Shown here piece after piece: positions 20,604 through 30,433 of a stretch of 64,000 nt of DNA; within the stretch, counting starts at the first letter, position 1, and each line of letters opens with the position of its first letter. This DNA comes from Microcoleus sp. FACHB-68 (GTDB lineage Bacteria; Cyanobacteriota; Cyanobacteriia; Cyanobacteriales; Oscillatoriaceae), in contig NZ_JACJOT010000001.1 in the NCBI RefSeq assembly GCF_014695715.1, forward strand, positions 248,001 through 312,000. The letters are read 5' to 3'. The notes below the pieces were generated by a model. The model worked only from the letters and a program-made list of their open reading frames with translations. It did not search any database and was not told the DNA's origin. Position numbers and translations under genes: made by a program.

Positions 20604-23600
20604 TTAAGAAGCTGTCGGCTCGTTTAATTCGGCTGCCTCACCCTGAAGCTTTTTAATATTAGCTATGGCTTCTTCGTGACGCTCCATATTTTTGCGTCGA
20701 GCGTAAATTTTTGCAGCTTTCTGGAAATCCTGAATAGCTTCTTCAACTTTCCCTAGTTTATCAAAGGTAACCCCTCGCTCAAAGTAAGCTTCAGCAAAAT
20801 CGGGAGCGCTATTTAACGCTTGGGTATAATACTCTAGCGCACCCAAGTAATTTTCTTTTTGAATTTTACTCACTCCCAGGTTGTAATAAGCTAAAGGATT
20901 TTTAGGATTAATTTTTACAGACTTCTGCCAATCTTCAATCGCTCCTTCAACATCACCAAGCACGGAACGAGACACCCCTCGATTGTAGTAGGCATCAGCA
21001 TAATTAGGATTGATTTTAATCGCTTGATTGTAATCCTCTAGCGCTCCTGGAGTGTCTCCTAAATCTCGACGAACAGCACCTCGATTGTTGTAGGCTGCTG
21101 CCAACTTAGGATTGAGAAGAATTGCCTGATTTAAATCTTCAATCGCTGCTTGAGGCTCACCTAAGCTAGAACGAGCAATTGCCCGATCACTATAGGCAGC
21201 AGAATGGGTGGGATTTCGGCGCAATTCCTCATTAAAGTCTTCAATTGCTGCGTGATAATTTCCAACAGCTAGGTGAGCGTTGCCGCGCTTGTAGTAAACT
21301 TGAGCTAGAGAGGAATTTCGCTGCAATTCTTCATTAAAATCATTGATAGCTGCGTGATAGTTTCCGAGCGCTAAGTGAGCGCCTCCTCGGTGATAATAAA
21401 CCTGATTGAGTGAAGAATTGTGTTGCAAAGCGAGCGTCAAATCTTTAATTGCTTCCTGATGATCTCCTAAAGCCGAACGAGCTGCACCCCGATTGGCATA
21501 AGCTAAAGCATTATTAGGATCTAAGCGCAGTAGCTGAGTGTAATCTTCTATCGCACCTTGATAGTCGCTGAGGCGGTGACGCGTAGCCGCCCGGTTATTG
21601 TAAGTTGTGGTATTGTTCGGATCGAGTTGCAGCACTTGTGTGTAATCTTCAAGTGCACCGGCATGATCTCCCAATGCTGCACGAGCTGCACCCCGATAGC
21701 CTAAAGTTTTAATAATTTTGGGATCATCAGGGCTAAGAAGTTGCAATGCTTTCATGTAGTCTTCTATCGCGCCGGCAAAGTCTTTGAGCCGGTGACGGGC
21801 AACACCCCGGTTGTGGTAAGCATAGCCAGAGTCTGGGTTAATTTGTAGCAGCGCGGTGTACTCAGCGATCGCTCCTTCATAGTCACCACTACTAAGAAGA
21901 TGATTCGCTCGCTTGCCATAATTAGAGCTATCACCGGCAGCATTAATCGGAAGTTTGGCGCGGCATTCTTGAGCTTTTTGCGGGTTTCCGGCTAACTCAT
22001 ATTGTTCAGATGCCGGCTGCCATTGCTGTCTTTTTTCAAACTCAATTGCTTGACATTCTGCTGCTTTTTTGAAAAGTCCTGCCAATTGATATTGTTCAGA
22101 TGCTTTCAGCCATTGTTTCTTTTCTTCAAACTCAGCCGCTCTAATTTTAGCTTTCTGACTTTCATTGCTACTTTTTAGCCAGCATCGCTTAGCATTTTCA
22201 TGCTGAGCAAGTTCTTCCCATTTTTCAGCGGCTTCTTCCCACAGTTTGGCAGCTTCTAGTGCATAAGTTTCACAAAGTTGCTGTTTATTAAAATTGCCAG
22301 CCTTCGCCCAACATTTGGCTGCTTCTTGCCACTGTTTTACCTTTTCAAACATCCAGGCTGCGGTTGCCCATTCCTGTAATTCAACAAACATTTCAGCGGC
22401 TTCAGCATACTGGCGCTGCTGCGCGAGCATTTTGGCTTTTGCCTTGTGCAACTCTAAAATATCACCGGCTTTTTCAAAACATTCAATGGCTTGCCGGTAA
22501 AACTCTGCTTTTAAATAATAAAGTCCTCGTTGCCGCCAACTTTCGGCAGTAGGTTCCACACGCGATTGCTGAACTAACTCAGGATTTAGAGGCAAGATGC
22601 AATCGGATAATTCCGGTTGGCTCCAAAGTTGGGAAAGTGTGGATTCCCAAATATTTAAAATACGTCGGGCACGGGTAACAGCGACATAAAGCAGGTTTAG
22701 TTCTAATTGAAATTGGGGAGTTTCTTTTTCTGTTACAGCAGCATTGCGAAAAAATCTATCCCACATTTCTTGCGCCGGCACAAAAAATTCTATCAAAAAA
22801 ACCGTATCAAATTCTAGTCCTTTTGCTTCTTCAATGGTAAAGACAAGACTCGATTGAAAACTTGTAGAGAATTTATCTTTATCTTCATCGGTTCTCACCA
22901 AGATAGCATCGCCAGGATTTAATGCTTCTAAAGTTGGCTTGAGTGCTTCTGCTGGTGCAGCAATGACTCTAGCCGGCTCTCCTGAAAAGCGATTTTTGCT
23001 TTCATCTCTTTGCAAACCGGCTGGCTCTGATAAACTAATTGTCACATCATGACGCTCAGAAATACTGACTAGGGGAAGCTTCAGGAATTTCGAGCGCAGT
23101 TTCAGTAGTTGATTGGCTAAATTAACCAGATTACCAACACTGCGAAAATTAAATTGTAAAGTTTGTTCGAGAACTTCTTGATTGCGCCGGTAAAACTTTT
23201 GTTTAAGTTCTTCCCAACGAAATCCACTGGGGCTAATCATTTGATGCAAATCGCCGGCGAAAAATAAATGACCTCCCGGCACACATAACTGCAATAATAG
23301 TTCTAATTGCAATTCCGTGAAATCCTGCACTTCATCACAGACAATTACCTGATAGCGCTCTGCCACATTCTGTTTCAGAACTTGCAAGACTTTTCGCGCC
23401 AGATCAATTTCATCAAATCGCCCATCCTGTTTCAGCTTTTTCTGATACCACTCAGCTAATTGATAAAACTGCCGACGTTGATTTTGAGGAATAACACTGC
23501 CACTTTTTTTTCCAAGTTTCTCATACTCTTTTTCTCCCATCATTTCTGTAGTTACAGAGACTTGAGAGCCTTTAATAACACTGCGAATTTCATCCCACAC

Positions 23601-24533
23601 CAAAGCAGTTGGGTATTGTTTTCGTTTGGGGTGCGCCCGATAAATTAGCCAAAAAGCGGGAAAATTCACTTCGTCTTCAGCCAGATAAGATTGTCCCGCG
23701 CTTTCAAGGATTTCTAGGCACAAATCCCGCATAGTTTTAAACTGAAAAAGGGTGTCAGCTTCGCCAACACTATTTCCCACCAACTGCTTAAATTGCTCTC
23801 TCGCACTATTAACTAGCAAGGGATTATAGGCAATATATAAGCGTTTCCCAGAAGGAAAATCTTGCAAACTTTGGAGCAATCGATATAGGGCAACCGTCGT
23901 TTTGCCAGTGCCGGCACTCCCAGATAGCAAAAGATTTCCCGGCAATCTCACCATTTGATATTCTTCTGGAGTCAATTTTAGAGGCAGCTCAGCGTTTTGC
24001 TGGATAACGGCTTGATGCCATGCCGCTTCTGATTCAATAACTTGCCAAGGAATATTACTGAGAAGTTCATCTTTAAAATCAGTTGGAAGGGCTAAATCTT
24101 CAGCAATCGCGCTCTCGATAGCAGAAATTTCGGCTGCATCAAACGCTTCGCCCTCGCCTTCTAGATTCCCAATTGTTTCGATTAATTCAGCATCAAGCCA
24201 TTCTGTATCAGGACTACGTTTTCTTGCTTTGGCAATTCGGGAAACGTCATCATGATCCAAACAAATATCTTGAATAGCAATATAAACTTGTGCGTTTCCA
24301 GTTTCAGGGTGTCTAGATTTTTCGTAAGTAAAAATCAGCCGGCTTGCCTGAGTAATTCGCGCTTCCCAAATGCGTTTAGCAGTCCCTTTGAGTTTTTTGA
24401 CGCGCAAGCCGGTGTCAAATTGCTGCTGTCTTAATTTTTGAATGCAAGCCCAAATTTGTTCCTGAAGGGTACGTTCAGGAATTTTACGGATAAACTCAAC
24501 AACTTCTGGGTGTAAGACAGCAGGAAGGAACAT
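20604..24533 (-). CDS. RelE/ParE-like domain, UvrD-type helicase and TPR fusion protein
   Basis: A 1309-residue protein from ATG 24533 (a GTG at 24554 would add seven residues). About residues 5-105 resemble RelE/ParE toxins (EFIRKIPERTLQEQIW, LKGTAKRIWEARIT, RLIFTYE, DDVSRIAKARKR). An SF1 UvrD/PcrA-like helicase follows: Walker A SGSAGTGKTT at about 204-213, Walker B VIVCDEVQDF, QFNFRS, and LLYVAVTRARR near residue 620. Then come alpha-helical repeats rich in EAAE/WEEAAEKW (about 670-880) and twelve canonical TPRs (YNNRAATRHRLSDYQGAIEDY type). It stands alone. Defence, repair or RNA-related roles are all possible; none is shown. Confidence 0.8.
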   Translation of the reverse strand: MFLPAVLHPEVVEFIRKIPERTLQEQIWACIQKLRQQQFDTGLRVKKLKGTAKRIWEARITQASRLIFTYEKSRHPETGNAQVYIAIQDICLDHDDVSRIAKARKRSPDTEWLDAELIETIGNLEGEGEAFDAAEISAIESAIAEDLALPTDFKDELLSNIPWQVIESEAAWHQAVIQQNAELPLKLTPEEYQMVRLPGNLLLSGSAGTGKTTVALYRLLQSLQDFPSGKRLYIAYNPLLVNSAREQFKQLVGNSVGEADTLFQFKTMRDLCLEILESAGQSYLAEDEVNFPAFWLIYRAHPKRKQYPTALVWDEIRSVIKGSQVSVTTEMMGEKEYEKLGKKSGSVIPQNQRRQFYQLAEWYQKKLKQDGRFDEIDLARKVLQVLKQNVAERYQVIVCDEVQDFTELQLELLLQLCVPGGHLFFAGDLHQMISPSGFRWEELKQKFYRRNQEVLEQTLQFNFRSVGNLVNLANQLLKLRSKFLKLPLVSISERHDVTISLSEPAGLQRDESKNRFSGEPARVIAAPAEALKPTLEALNPGDAILVRTDEDKDKFSTSFQSSLVFTIEEAKGLEFDTVFLIEFFVPAQEMWDRFFRNAAVTEKETPQFQLELNLLYVAVTRARRILNIWESTLSQLWSQPELSDCILPLNPELVQQSRVEPTAESWRQRGLYYLKAEFYRQAIECFEKAGDILELHKAKAKMLAQQRQYAEAAEMFVELQEWATAAWMFEKVKQWQEAAKCWAKAGNFNKQQLCETYALEAAKLWEEAAEKWEELAQHENAKRCWLKSSNESQKAKIRAAEFEEKKQWLKASEQYQLAGLFKKAAECQAIEFEKRQQWQPASEQYELAGNPQKAQECRAKLPINAAGDSSNYGKRANHLLSSGDYEGAIAEYTALLQINPDSGYAYHNRGVARHRLKDFAGAIEDYMKALQLLSPDDPKIIKTLGYRGAARAALGDHAGALEDYTQVLQLDPNNTTTYNNRAATRHRLSDYQGAIEDYTQLLRLDPNNALAYANRGAARSALGDHQEAIKDLTLALQHNSSLNQVYYHRGGAHLALGNYHAAINDFNEELQRNSSLAQVYYKRGNAHLAVGNYHAAIEDFNEELRRNPTHSAAYSDRAIARSSLGEPQAAIEDLNQAILLNPKLAAAYNNRGAVRRDLGDTPGALEDYNQAIKINPNYADAYYNRGVSRSVLGDVEGAIEDWQKSVKINPKNPLAYYNLGVSKIQKENYLGALEYYTQALNSAPDFAEAYFERGVTFDKLGKVEEAIQDFQKAAKIYARRKNMERHEEAIANIKKLQGEAAELNEPTAS

Positions 24534-25050
24534 ATCTAAGTTTAACGCACGCACTTGTTATCTATATTACATTCTGAAATTTGGGCGGATGCAACTGTGG
24601 CTTTACGAGTAAAGCGTTTTCTATCGTCCAGTTCTGAATTATTAATTATTAGTGCGCTGACTTATCCGTAGCGTTTGCAGTTCCCCACCGGCTCTTTACA
24701 GCACTTAGACTACGCATTCCACATCTCGCCAGTATATCTCTTGAGGGGAAACACTCAAACCCTCGCTTTTCTGCCACTTGCAGTAAATTCTAATTTCTAT
24801 GAAGCGTAAATTCAGTATTTACCCTGTTGTTTTAATGCTCATTTTTAGACTTAAACCCGGCAATCGGCAATATTTATTAATTTTGCTGACATTTGCGCCT
24901 TTTACTAACCTAAGAGCCGGCGAAGAACAGCAACAACCTTTAAACCCCTACTTTCTTCTGCCACAGCACTTTCTTCGTTACGGTGGTTCAATTAATAAAA
25001 AACCCCCTAATTGGGGGTAAAACACTCAACAACAGTGTTGAATAAAAAAG
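24534..25050. other. Spacer between the helicase fusion and ctaE
   Basis: I see no supported gene; a 73-codon frame at 24799-25020 looks non-coding. A small stem GAGGG/CCCTC near 24752-24773 carries GGAAACA in its upstream arm and loop. The ctaE terminator is at the right end. Confidence 0.4.
24994..25017 (-). terminator. Terminator after ctaE
   Basis: On the minus strand CCCCC-AATTA-GGGGG is followed by TTTTTTATT. It lies about 34 bases beyond the ctaE stop and probably ends the ctaCDE transcript. Confidence 0.85.
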
Positions 25051-25674
25051 TTAGAGAAGATACAGCAGCACAAACAAAATCACCCAGATCACATCAACAA
25101 AGTGCCAGTAAATTTCAGCGGCTTCCACACCAAAATGATTTTCACTGGAGTAGTGATTGGGGAGGCGAGAACGCCATAACATCCCTAAAATTAGGATTAC
25201 ACCAAAGCAAACGTGTAAACCGTGAAAGCCGGTCATCACATAAAACGAGCTGGCGTATAAATTGGTTGTCAAACCAAAGGCTAAATTGCTGTATTCATAA
25301 ACCTGGCCGGCTAAGAAAACGACGCCCATCAGGGCAGTTACCGCCGCCCAAAGCCGCAAACCGGCCACATCATTCTTCTTAATTGCAGTATTGCCTTTGT
25401 TCATCACAAAACTGCTAGAAATCAGAATCACGGTGTTAATTCCCGGCACCAATAATTCTCGCTCGATGCCTTCCGGCGGCCAAACCGGCGACATTGCCTT
25501 ATAGATCAAATAAGCGGCAAACAAGCCGAAAAAGATCATCCCTTCTGCACACAGAAAGACAAACACCCCCCACATCCGAAAGTCGTGATGTTCTTCGTGG
25601 TGATCGGCTGTCGCCTCAGTGCTGTGGTGATAATTGAGAGCGGTTTTTTCTGGATCGATTGTTGGACTTTGCAT
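25051..25674 (-). CDS. ctaE: Cytochrome c oxidase subunit III
   Basis: A 207-residue five-helix subunit III of the short bacterial type. It stabilises subunit I and the proton uptake side of the aa3 oxidase. Visible marks are MWGVFVFLCAEGMIFFGLFAAYL, TGFHGLHVCFGVILI and the terminal AAEIYWHFVDVIWVILFVLLYLL. It is the last gene of ctaC-ctaD-ctaE, 83 bases after ctaD. The short spacer suggests cotranscription. Confidence 0.95.
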   Translation of the reverse strand: MQSPTIDPEKTALNYHHSTEATADHHEEHHDFRMWGVFVFLCAEGMIFFGLFAAYLIYKAMSPVWPPEGIERELLVPGINTVILISSSFVMNKGNTAIKKNDVAGLRLWAAVTALMGVVFLAGQVYEYSNLAFGLTTNLYASSFYVMTGFHGLHVCFGVILILGMLWRSRLPNHYSSENHFGVEAAEIYWHFVDVIWVILFVLLYLL

Positions 25675-25757
25675 GAATCTCTAATGCCAATAGAGGTACA
25701 AACTTTAGGCAGTTGTCAGTCATAAAAAATAACTGACAACTGATAGTTAAAAGCTAA

Positions 25758-27524
25758 CTATTCGCGGTTTTGACTTTCTCCTTGACGATCATCCGGATGA
25801 GCGGCAACCGCAGGATCGGGATCGGCACGCAATGCAGAATTCGGGCCGGCAGACAAAGCTGGGTCTTTCGCATCCGAAAAAGGCACACCCACTTGAGTGT
25901 CGCGATTACCCATACCGTAGTCATAAGGGCCGGTTGCCAACACCGGCGTCGCGTCAAAATTCTCAATCGGCGGCGGTGAAGTCGTCATCCACTCCAGCGT
26001 CAGTGCATCCCAAGGATTATCACCGGCTTTCGGGCCTTTCGACCAGCTCCAAATCGCATTGATAATAAACGGGAACGTAGACACTGCCAGCACATAGGCA
26101 CCAATGCTACAAACCATATTCAGTGTGGCAAATTTCGGGTCATACATTGCCACCCGCCGGGGCATTCCTTGTAAACCTAAAACGTGCATTGGCAAGAAAG
26201 TAACATTAAAGCCAATATACGTTAGGGCAAAATGAATGCGACCCCAGGTTTCGTTCATCATCCGTCCCGTCATTTTGGGGAACCAATGATAAAACGCTGA
26301 GTAAATGCCAAATACACTACCGCCAAACAGAACGTAGTGCAGGTGAGCAACGACAAAATAAGTGTCGTGAACGTGAATATCGAAGGGAACCGAAGCCACC
26401 ATAACGCCGGTGATCCCGCCCAACACAAAGGTTGAGATAAAACCCATCGAAAACAGCAGCGCACTATTTAGCCGCAGTTTACCGCCCCAAAGGGTGGCTA
26501 ACCAGCTAAATATCTTAATGCCGGTGGGCACAGCGATCACCATCGTGGTGATCATAAAAAACATCCGCAACCAGCCAGGAGTGCCACTGGTAAACATATG
26601 GTGCGCCCAGACAATCAAGCCCAAAAAGCTAATCGCCAGACTGGAGTAAGCGATGGCTTTATAACCGAAAATTGGCTTGCGGGAGTTGACAGGGATAACT
26701 TCCGAGAGCACGCCAAAAAACGGCAGGATCATGATGTAAACAGCGGGGTGGGAGTAGAACCAGAACATATGCTGGTAAACAATCGGATCTCCCCCGCCGG
26801 TTGGGTTAAAAAATGCGGTTCCTGCTAACAAGTCAAAGGACAGCAAAATCAAAGCTGCTGCCAAAACCGGCGTCGCAATTAAAATCAGTGCCGAAGTTGC
26901 CAGCATTGCCCAGCAAAACAGCGGCATTTGATTAAATCCCATGCCAGGAATTCGCATTTTGAAGAGGGTGACAACAAAATTCACCGCGCCCAAAATTGAA
27001 GAAGTTCCTAACAAAAGAAGGCTGAGAATCCAAATTTCTTCACCGGCTTTCCCACTGATTAAGCTCAGGGGCGGGTAAGAAGTCCAGCCGGCCCCCGGTG
27101 CGCCCACCAGGAAACTGCTCAGCAGTAAAATACCAGCCGGTGGAATAATCCAAAAGGCTAAAGCATTCAACTTCGGGAAAGCCATATCCTTCGCCCCAAT
27201 CATCAAGGGAAGGATATAGTTTGCAAATCCCGCCCCTGCCGGCACGATCCACAGGAAAATCATGATCGTGGCGTGGACTGTAAACAGACTGTTGTAAAGC
27301 TCAGGGCTGACAAAATCAGCATCGGGGGTGGCGAGTTCCGTGCGAACCGCCGTTGCCAGCATCCCACCTATCAAGTAAAAAATAAACGTTGTGACCAGGT
27401 ATTGAATCCCGATCACCTTGTGGTCACCGTTAAAGGTGAAGTAATCTTGCCACTTCCTTTGCGCCGGTTCTTCACCGTGAGCAGGAAGATTAGCACTTTC
27501 TTGCAGCTGTACTTGTTGTGTCAT
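25758..27524 (-). CDS. ctaD: Cytochrome c oxidase subunit I
   Basis: A 588-residue haem-copper oxidase catalytic subunit with twelve membrane helices. Ligands are visible: His in FTVHATIMIF and in VAHLHYVLFG for the haems, HPAVY with the His-Tyr crosslink pair, and the CuB pair in VWAHHMFTSG. The K-channel and D-channel helices are present, but the classic Glu of HPEVY is Ala and the preceding YS gives FYSHPAVY, the A2-type pattern. The last 70 residues are a hydrophilic tail (EWMTTSPPPIENFDATP onward). It lies between ctaC and ctaE. Confidence 0.96.
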   Translation of the reverse strand: MTQQVQLQESANLPAHGEEPAQRKWQDYFTFNGDHKVIGIQYLVTTFIFYLIGGMLATAVRTELATPDADFVSPELYNSLFTVHATIMIFLWIVPAGAGFANYILPLMIGAKDMAFPKLNALAFWIIPPAGILLLSSFLVGAPGAGWTSYPPLSLISGKAGEEIWILSLLLLGTSSILGAVNFVVTLFKMRIPGMGFNQMPLFCWAMLATSALILIATPVLAAALILLSFDLLAGTAFFNPTGGGDPIVYQHMFWFYSHPAVYIMILPFFGVLSEVIPVNSRKPIFGYKAIAYSSLAISFLGLIVWAHHMFTSGTPGWLRMFFMITTMVIAVPTGIKIFSWLATLWGGKLRLNSALLFSMGFISTFVLGGITGVMVASVPFDIHVHDTYFVVAHLHYVLFGGSVFGIYSAFYHWFPKMTGRMMNETWGRIHFALTYIGFNVTFLPMHVLGLQGMPRRVAMYDPKFATLNMVCSIGAYVLAVSTFPFIINAIWSWSKGPKAGDNPWDALTLEWMTTSPPPIENFDATPVLATGPYDYGMGNRDTQVGVPFSDAKDPALSAGPNSALRADPDPAVAAHPDDRQGESQNRE

Positions 27525-27642
27525 AAGTTGTCATCGGTCATTGGTCAAGGCTACGCCAACCTAAAGGTACGGTCATTAGTCATTAGTTATCGGTCAGAGG
27601 CAACCAACCCTTCACAAATGACAAATGACAAAGGACAAAACG

Positions 27643-28671
27643 TTAAGAATTGTGAGCGGCGTGATCATCAGATGAGCGCAACTGCTCCAGTATTTGGGGG
27701 TTAATGCCCATTTCTTCGGCATAGGGAGCCAAATACTCGCCATCAGACAAGTTGGCAGGATTAACCGCCACGGCTTGTTCAAGGACTTCGCGGTTGGCAA
27801 CTTCTTGCTGACTTTGAATCCAGCTATCAAACTCTTCCGGAGTGTGGACAATTAGCCGGCTTTTCATTGCGCCGTGGTAGCTACCGCACAGTTCAGCGCA
27901 GATCACGGGGTACTCACCGACTTTGGCCGGCGTGAACCGTAACTCGGTTGTGCGTCCGGGGATCGCATCTTGTTTCAGGCGCAGTTCGGGAAGCCACAGC
28001 GCGTGCAGCACATCATTAGCAGCGATATTGAGCTGGACTTCACGATTGGCCGGCACGTGCAACTCGCCAGAGGTGACGCCACTGTCGGGGTAGCTGAAAA
28101 TCCAGGCAAACTGAAGGCCGGTGACGTTGACAGTCACATCTGCTGTTGTGCCTTCATGAGCTGGGGAAGCGCCGACGCCTAGGGCGATCAGTTTTTGATC
28201 AGGCGCTTGCTGTGGCTGTGAAGCGGCTTCTTCTGTTCCCGGCAAGGGCGCTGCAATCGCCGCCCCTGGCATTTTGTGGGCGACATTCAGGGTGTGATCG
28301 TGAGACGACATGGGATCAAGGCCGCCCATTTCGTTGTAAATTTCAAAGCTGTAAACAGAGATGCCCAGCACGATGACGGCGGGGATCGCTGTCCAGAGAA
28401 TTTCTAGGGGAATGTTGCCATGAATCGGCGGCCCATCGGTATTGTCATCCTTGCGCCGGCGATATTTAATCGCAGCGATGATCAGCACTCCCTGCACCAG
28501 CAAAAATAGGCCGGTGGAAATGGTCATCATCGTGTTGAACAATGCATCCACTTGGGCGGCTTCTTCGGAGGCTGCCACCGGCAGTAAACCGTGGTTCTGG
28601 CCGTACCATAGGCTGACGAGGGTCAGTCCGATGCCGGCCAGCATAGTGAGGATGGAGTTTGGGATGTTCAC
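27643..28671 (-). CDS. ctaC: Cytochrome c oxidase subunit II
   Basis: A 342-residue subunit II. It takes electrons from cytochrome c6 or plastocyanin through the CuA centre. Two N-terminal membrane helices (about 8-25 and 50-70) precede a periplasmic/lumenal cupredoxin domain whose CuA motif is CAELCGSYHGAM with an upstream HALWLPEL His. An insertion rich in Pro, Ala and Glu (about residues 135-165) precedes the cupredoxin core. The start is GTG at 28671. It begins the ctaCDE operon and faces ctaA across the TnpB element. Confidence 0.95.
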   Translation of the reverse strand: MNIPNSILTMLAGIGLTLVSLWYGQNHGLLPVAASEEAAQVDALFNTMMTISTGLFLLVQGVLIIAAIKYRRRKDDNTDGPPIHGNIPLEILWTAIPAVIVLGISVYSFEIYNEMGGLDPMSSHDHTLNVAHKMPGAAIAAPLPGTEEAASQPQQAPDQKLIALGVGASPAHEGTTADVTVNVTGLQFAWIFSYPDSGVTSGELHVPANREVQLNIAANDVLHALWLPELRLKQDAIPGRTTELRFTPAKVGEYPVICAELCGSYHGAMKSRLIVHTPEEFDSWIQSQQEVANREVLEQAVAVNPANLSDGEYLAPYAEEMGINPQILEQLRSSDDHAAHNS

Positions 28672-29141
28672 GGTGGTTTGGAACCTCCAGACAAAATTTC
28701 TTAAACGTTGGCTCTTAGCTAGAGCCTAACAGCATTCAGCCGCTAAGCGCGTGCTTTGTTACGCCTAGGGGTTTAGTTACAGACCTCAGTCGCCATCAAC
28801 TTTTCGCTTCCGCTTACATCCTTACGTTAAAGCAGGTGATGATTCAAATTCGCTGTCGTTGGACACCTTTTGGGATTTCTTTAGAATCATGCCGGCTGGG
28901 TGTCTTCAGCAAGACCCACCCCAAATTATAGCGATTTGTTAATATCTATTTAGTTTTTTAAAGGAAAAGTAATATGTGACGGCTGCTGAGAATCGGAAGA
29001 AATTCTTAAAGCCTGCCCGAATCGAACTGACGGTATTTAGCAATTAGGCGGGAGGTTCCGCGCTTTGGAAAAGCTGAGCGTCGGCATGAGAGCCACGTTA
29101 ATTGAGGGGTAAGGGCAACCCAAAAATCAACAGACTCGGTT
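28672..29141. promoter_or_regulatory. Upstream region of ctaC
   Basis: No gene is supported. This half of the original divergent gap must hold the ctaC promoter. The part at about 29000-29110 differs from a typical promoter in being G+C-rich and could belong to the insertion element or to an older remnant. Confidence 0.4.
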
Positions 29142-29182
29142 GCTTCTAACAAAAAATCCAAATCGGTTAGAATGCTCATATT

Positions 29183-30424
29183 ATGTTGAACTTGACCTAC
29201 AGCTATCGAATTTATCCAAGACTTGACCAAGAAGCTCAAATGCTTGCTTGGTTAGAGCAATGTCGTCGTGTCTACAACTACGCTTTGGCAGAGCGCAAAG
29301 ATTGGATAAATTCGCGTAAATGTTCGGTCAATGCTTGCAGTATCAAACAGGAATACATCATTCCTGCTGATGCACCCTATCCCGACTACTATAAACAGCA
29401 AAACGCACTGACTCTAGCGAAAGAGGGAAATTTAAAACTCAAAGCCGTTCACTCTCAGGTCTTGCAAGATGCGTTGAAGCGACTCGATAAATCGTTCAAG
29501 TTCATGCAGGAAAGAGGATTTGGTTTTCCCAGATTTAAAAAATTTGGTCAGTACCGCTCGTTTGTATTCCCGCAGCTCAAGTCCAATCCAGTCAACGGAT
29601 TTGAAATTAAACTGCCAAAGATTGGAGCCATGCCTATCAACTTGCATCGACCGATTCCAGAAGGATTTGAAGTCAAGCAAGTACGGGTCGTGTTGAAGCC
29701 GTCGGGTTGGTATACTCAACTGATTCTGCAAGCGAATGTTTCTGTCCCCGACGTGATGCCACATGGTGAACCCATCGGAATCGATTTGGGACTAGAAAAG
29801 TTCTTGGCACTCTCGACGGGTGAATTAGTAGAACGCCCTCGCTTTTTCGGAGATTTGCACAGCAAGCTGCGATGGCTGCAACGTAAATTGAGAAACAAGA
29901 AAAAGGGTTCTGCTAACTACCGGAAATTGCAAGCCAAGATTCGGGCACTGCATGAACATATCTACAACATTCGCCGTGAGTTTCATTTTCTAACCGCTCA
30001 CAAGCTTTGTGATGGTGCAGGAATGATCTTTGCAGAGGATTTAAACCTCAAGATGACGAGCCGTGGGATGTTGGCAAAGCATTGTCTTGATGCTGCATGG
30101 GGCAGTTTCCTAGAAATCCTCAAATGGACGGCTTGGAAGCGTGGAGTGTACTTTGCCAAAGTTGATCCGAACGGAACTAGCCAAACTTGTCCTAATTGTG
30201 GAACCCATACGGGAAAGAAGGAATTGAGCGTGCGGGTGCATAATTGCGGTGAGTGTGGATATGTCACAGATCGAGATGTTGCCGCCGCACAAGTGGTAAT
30301 GAAGCGTGGAATTGTAACCGTTGGACAGACGGTGATACTGCCTGTGGAGGAAGGTTACTTAGGAACCCCTATGAAGCAGGAAAACTCTTCTGTGAAGAAG
30401 GGAAGCCAACACCGTACCCGATAG
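29183..30424 (+). CDS. tnpB: RNA-guided endonuclease TnpB (IS200/IS605 OrfB family)
   Basis: A 413-residue full-length TnpB, a reRNA/omegaRNA-guided nuclease related to Cas12. The RuvC triad is intact: Asp201 in GIDLGLEKF, Glu285 in FAEDLNL and Asp365 in TDRDVAAAQ. The zinc finger CPNCG...CGECG uses Cys336, 339, 355 and 358. The N-terminal YRIYPRLDQEAQMLAWLEQCRRVYNYAL is typical. The 3' end of the gene and the hairpin at 30409-30433 are where the guide RNA scaffold would be expected. It sits between the divergent ctaC and ctaA genes. It looks active. Confidence 0.93.
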   Translation: MLNLTYSYRIYPRLDQEAQMLAWLEQCRRVYNYALAERKDWINSRKCSVNACSIKQEYIIPADAPYPDYYKQQNALTLAKEGNLKLKAVHSQVLQDALKRLDKSFKFMQERGFGFPRFKKFGQYRSFVFPQLKSNPVNGFEIKLPKIGAMPINLHRPIPEGFEVKQVRVVLKPSGWYTQLILQANVSVPDVMPHGEPIGIDLGLEKFLALSTGELVERPRFFGDLHSKLRWLQRKLRNKKKGSANYRKLQAKIRALHEHIYNIRREFHFLTAHKLCDGAGMIFAEDLNLKMTSRGMLAKHCLDAAWGSFLEILKWTAWKRGVYFAKVDPNGTSQTCPNCGTHTGKKELSVRVHNCGECGYVTDRDVAAAQVVMKRGIVTVGQTVILPVEEGYLGTPMKQENSSVKKGSQHRTR

Positions 30425-30433
30425 GGTCGGTGT
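30409..30433 (+). ncRNA. Candidate 3' hairpin of the TnpB guide RNA / right end
   Basis: The hairpin ACACCG(T)ACCC-GATA-GGGTCGGTGT overlaps the end of tnpB. In characterised TnpB systems the guide RNA derives from this end of the element, with the guide just beyond it, from about 30440 on. Expression is not shown. Confidence 0.45.

Noticed and set aside
24799-25020. 73-codon frame upstream of the ctaE terminator
   Set aside because: It runs through the terminator hairpin and lacks coding features.
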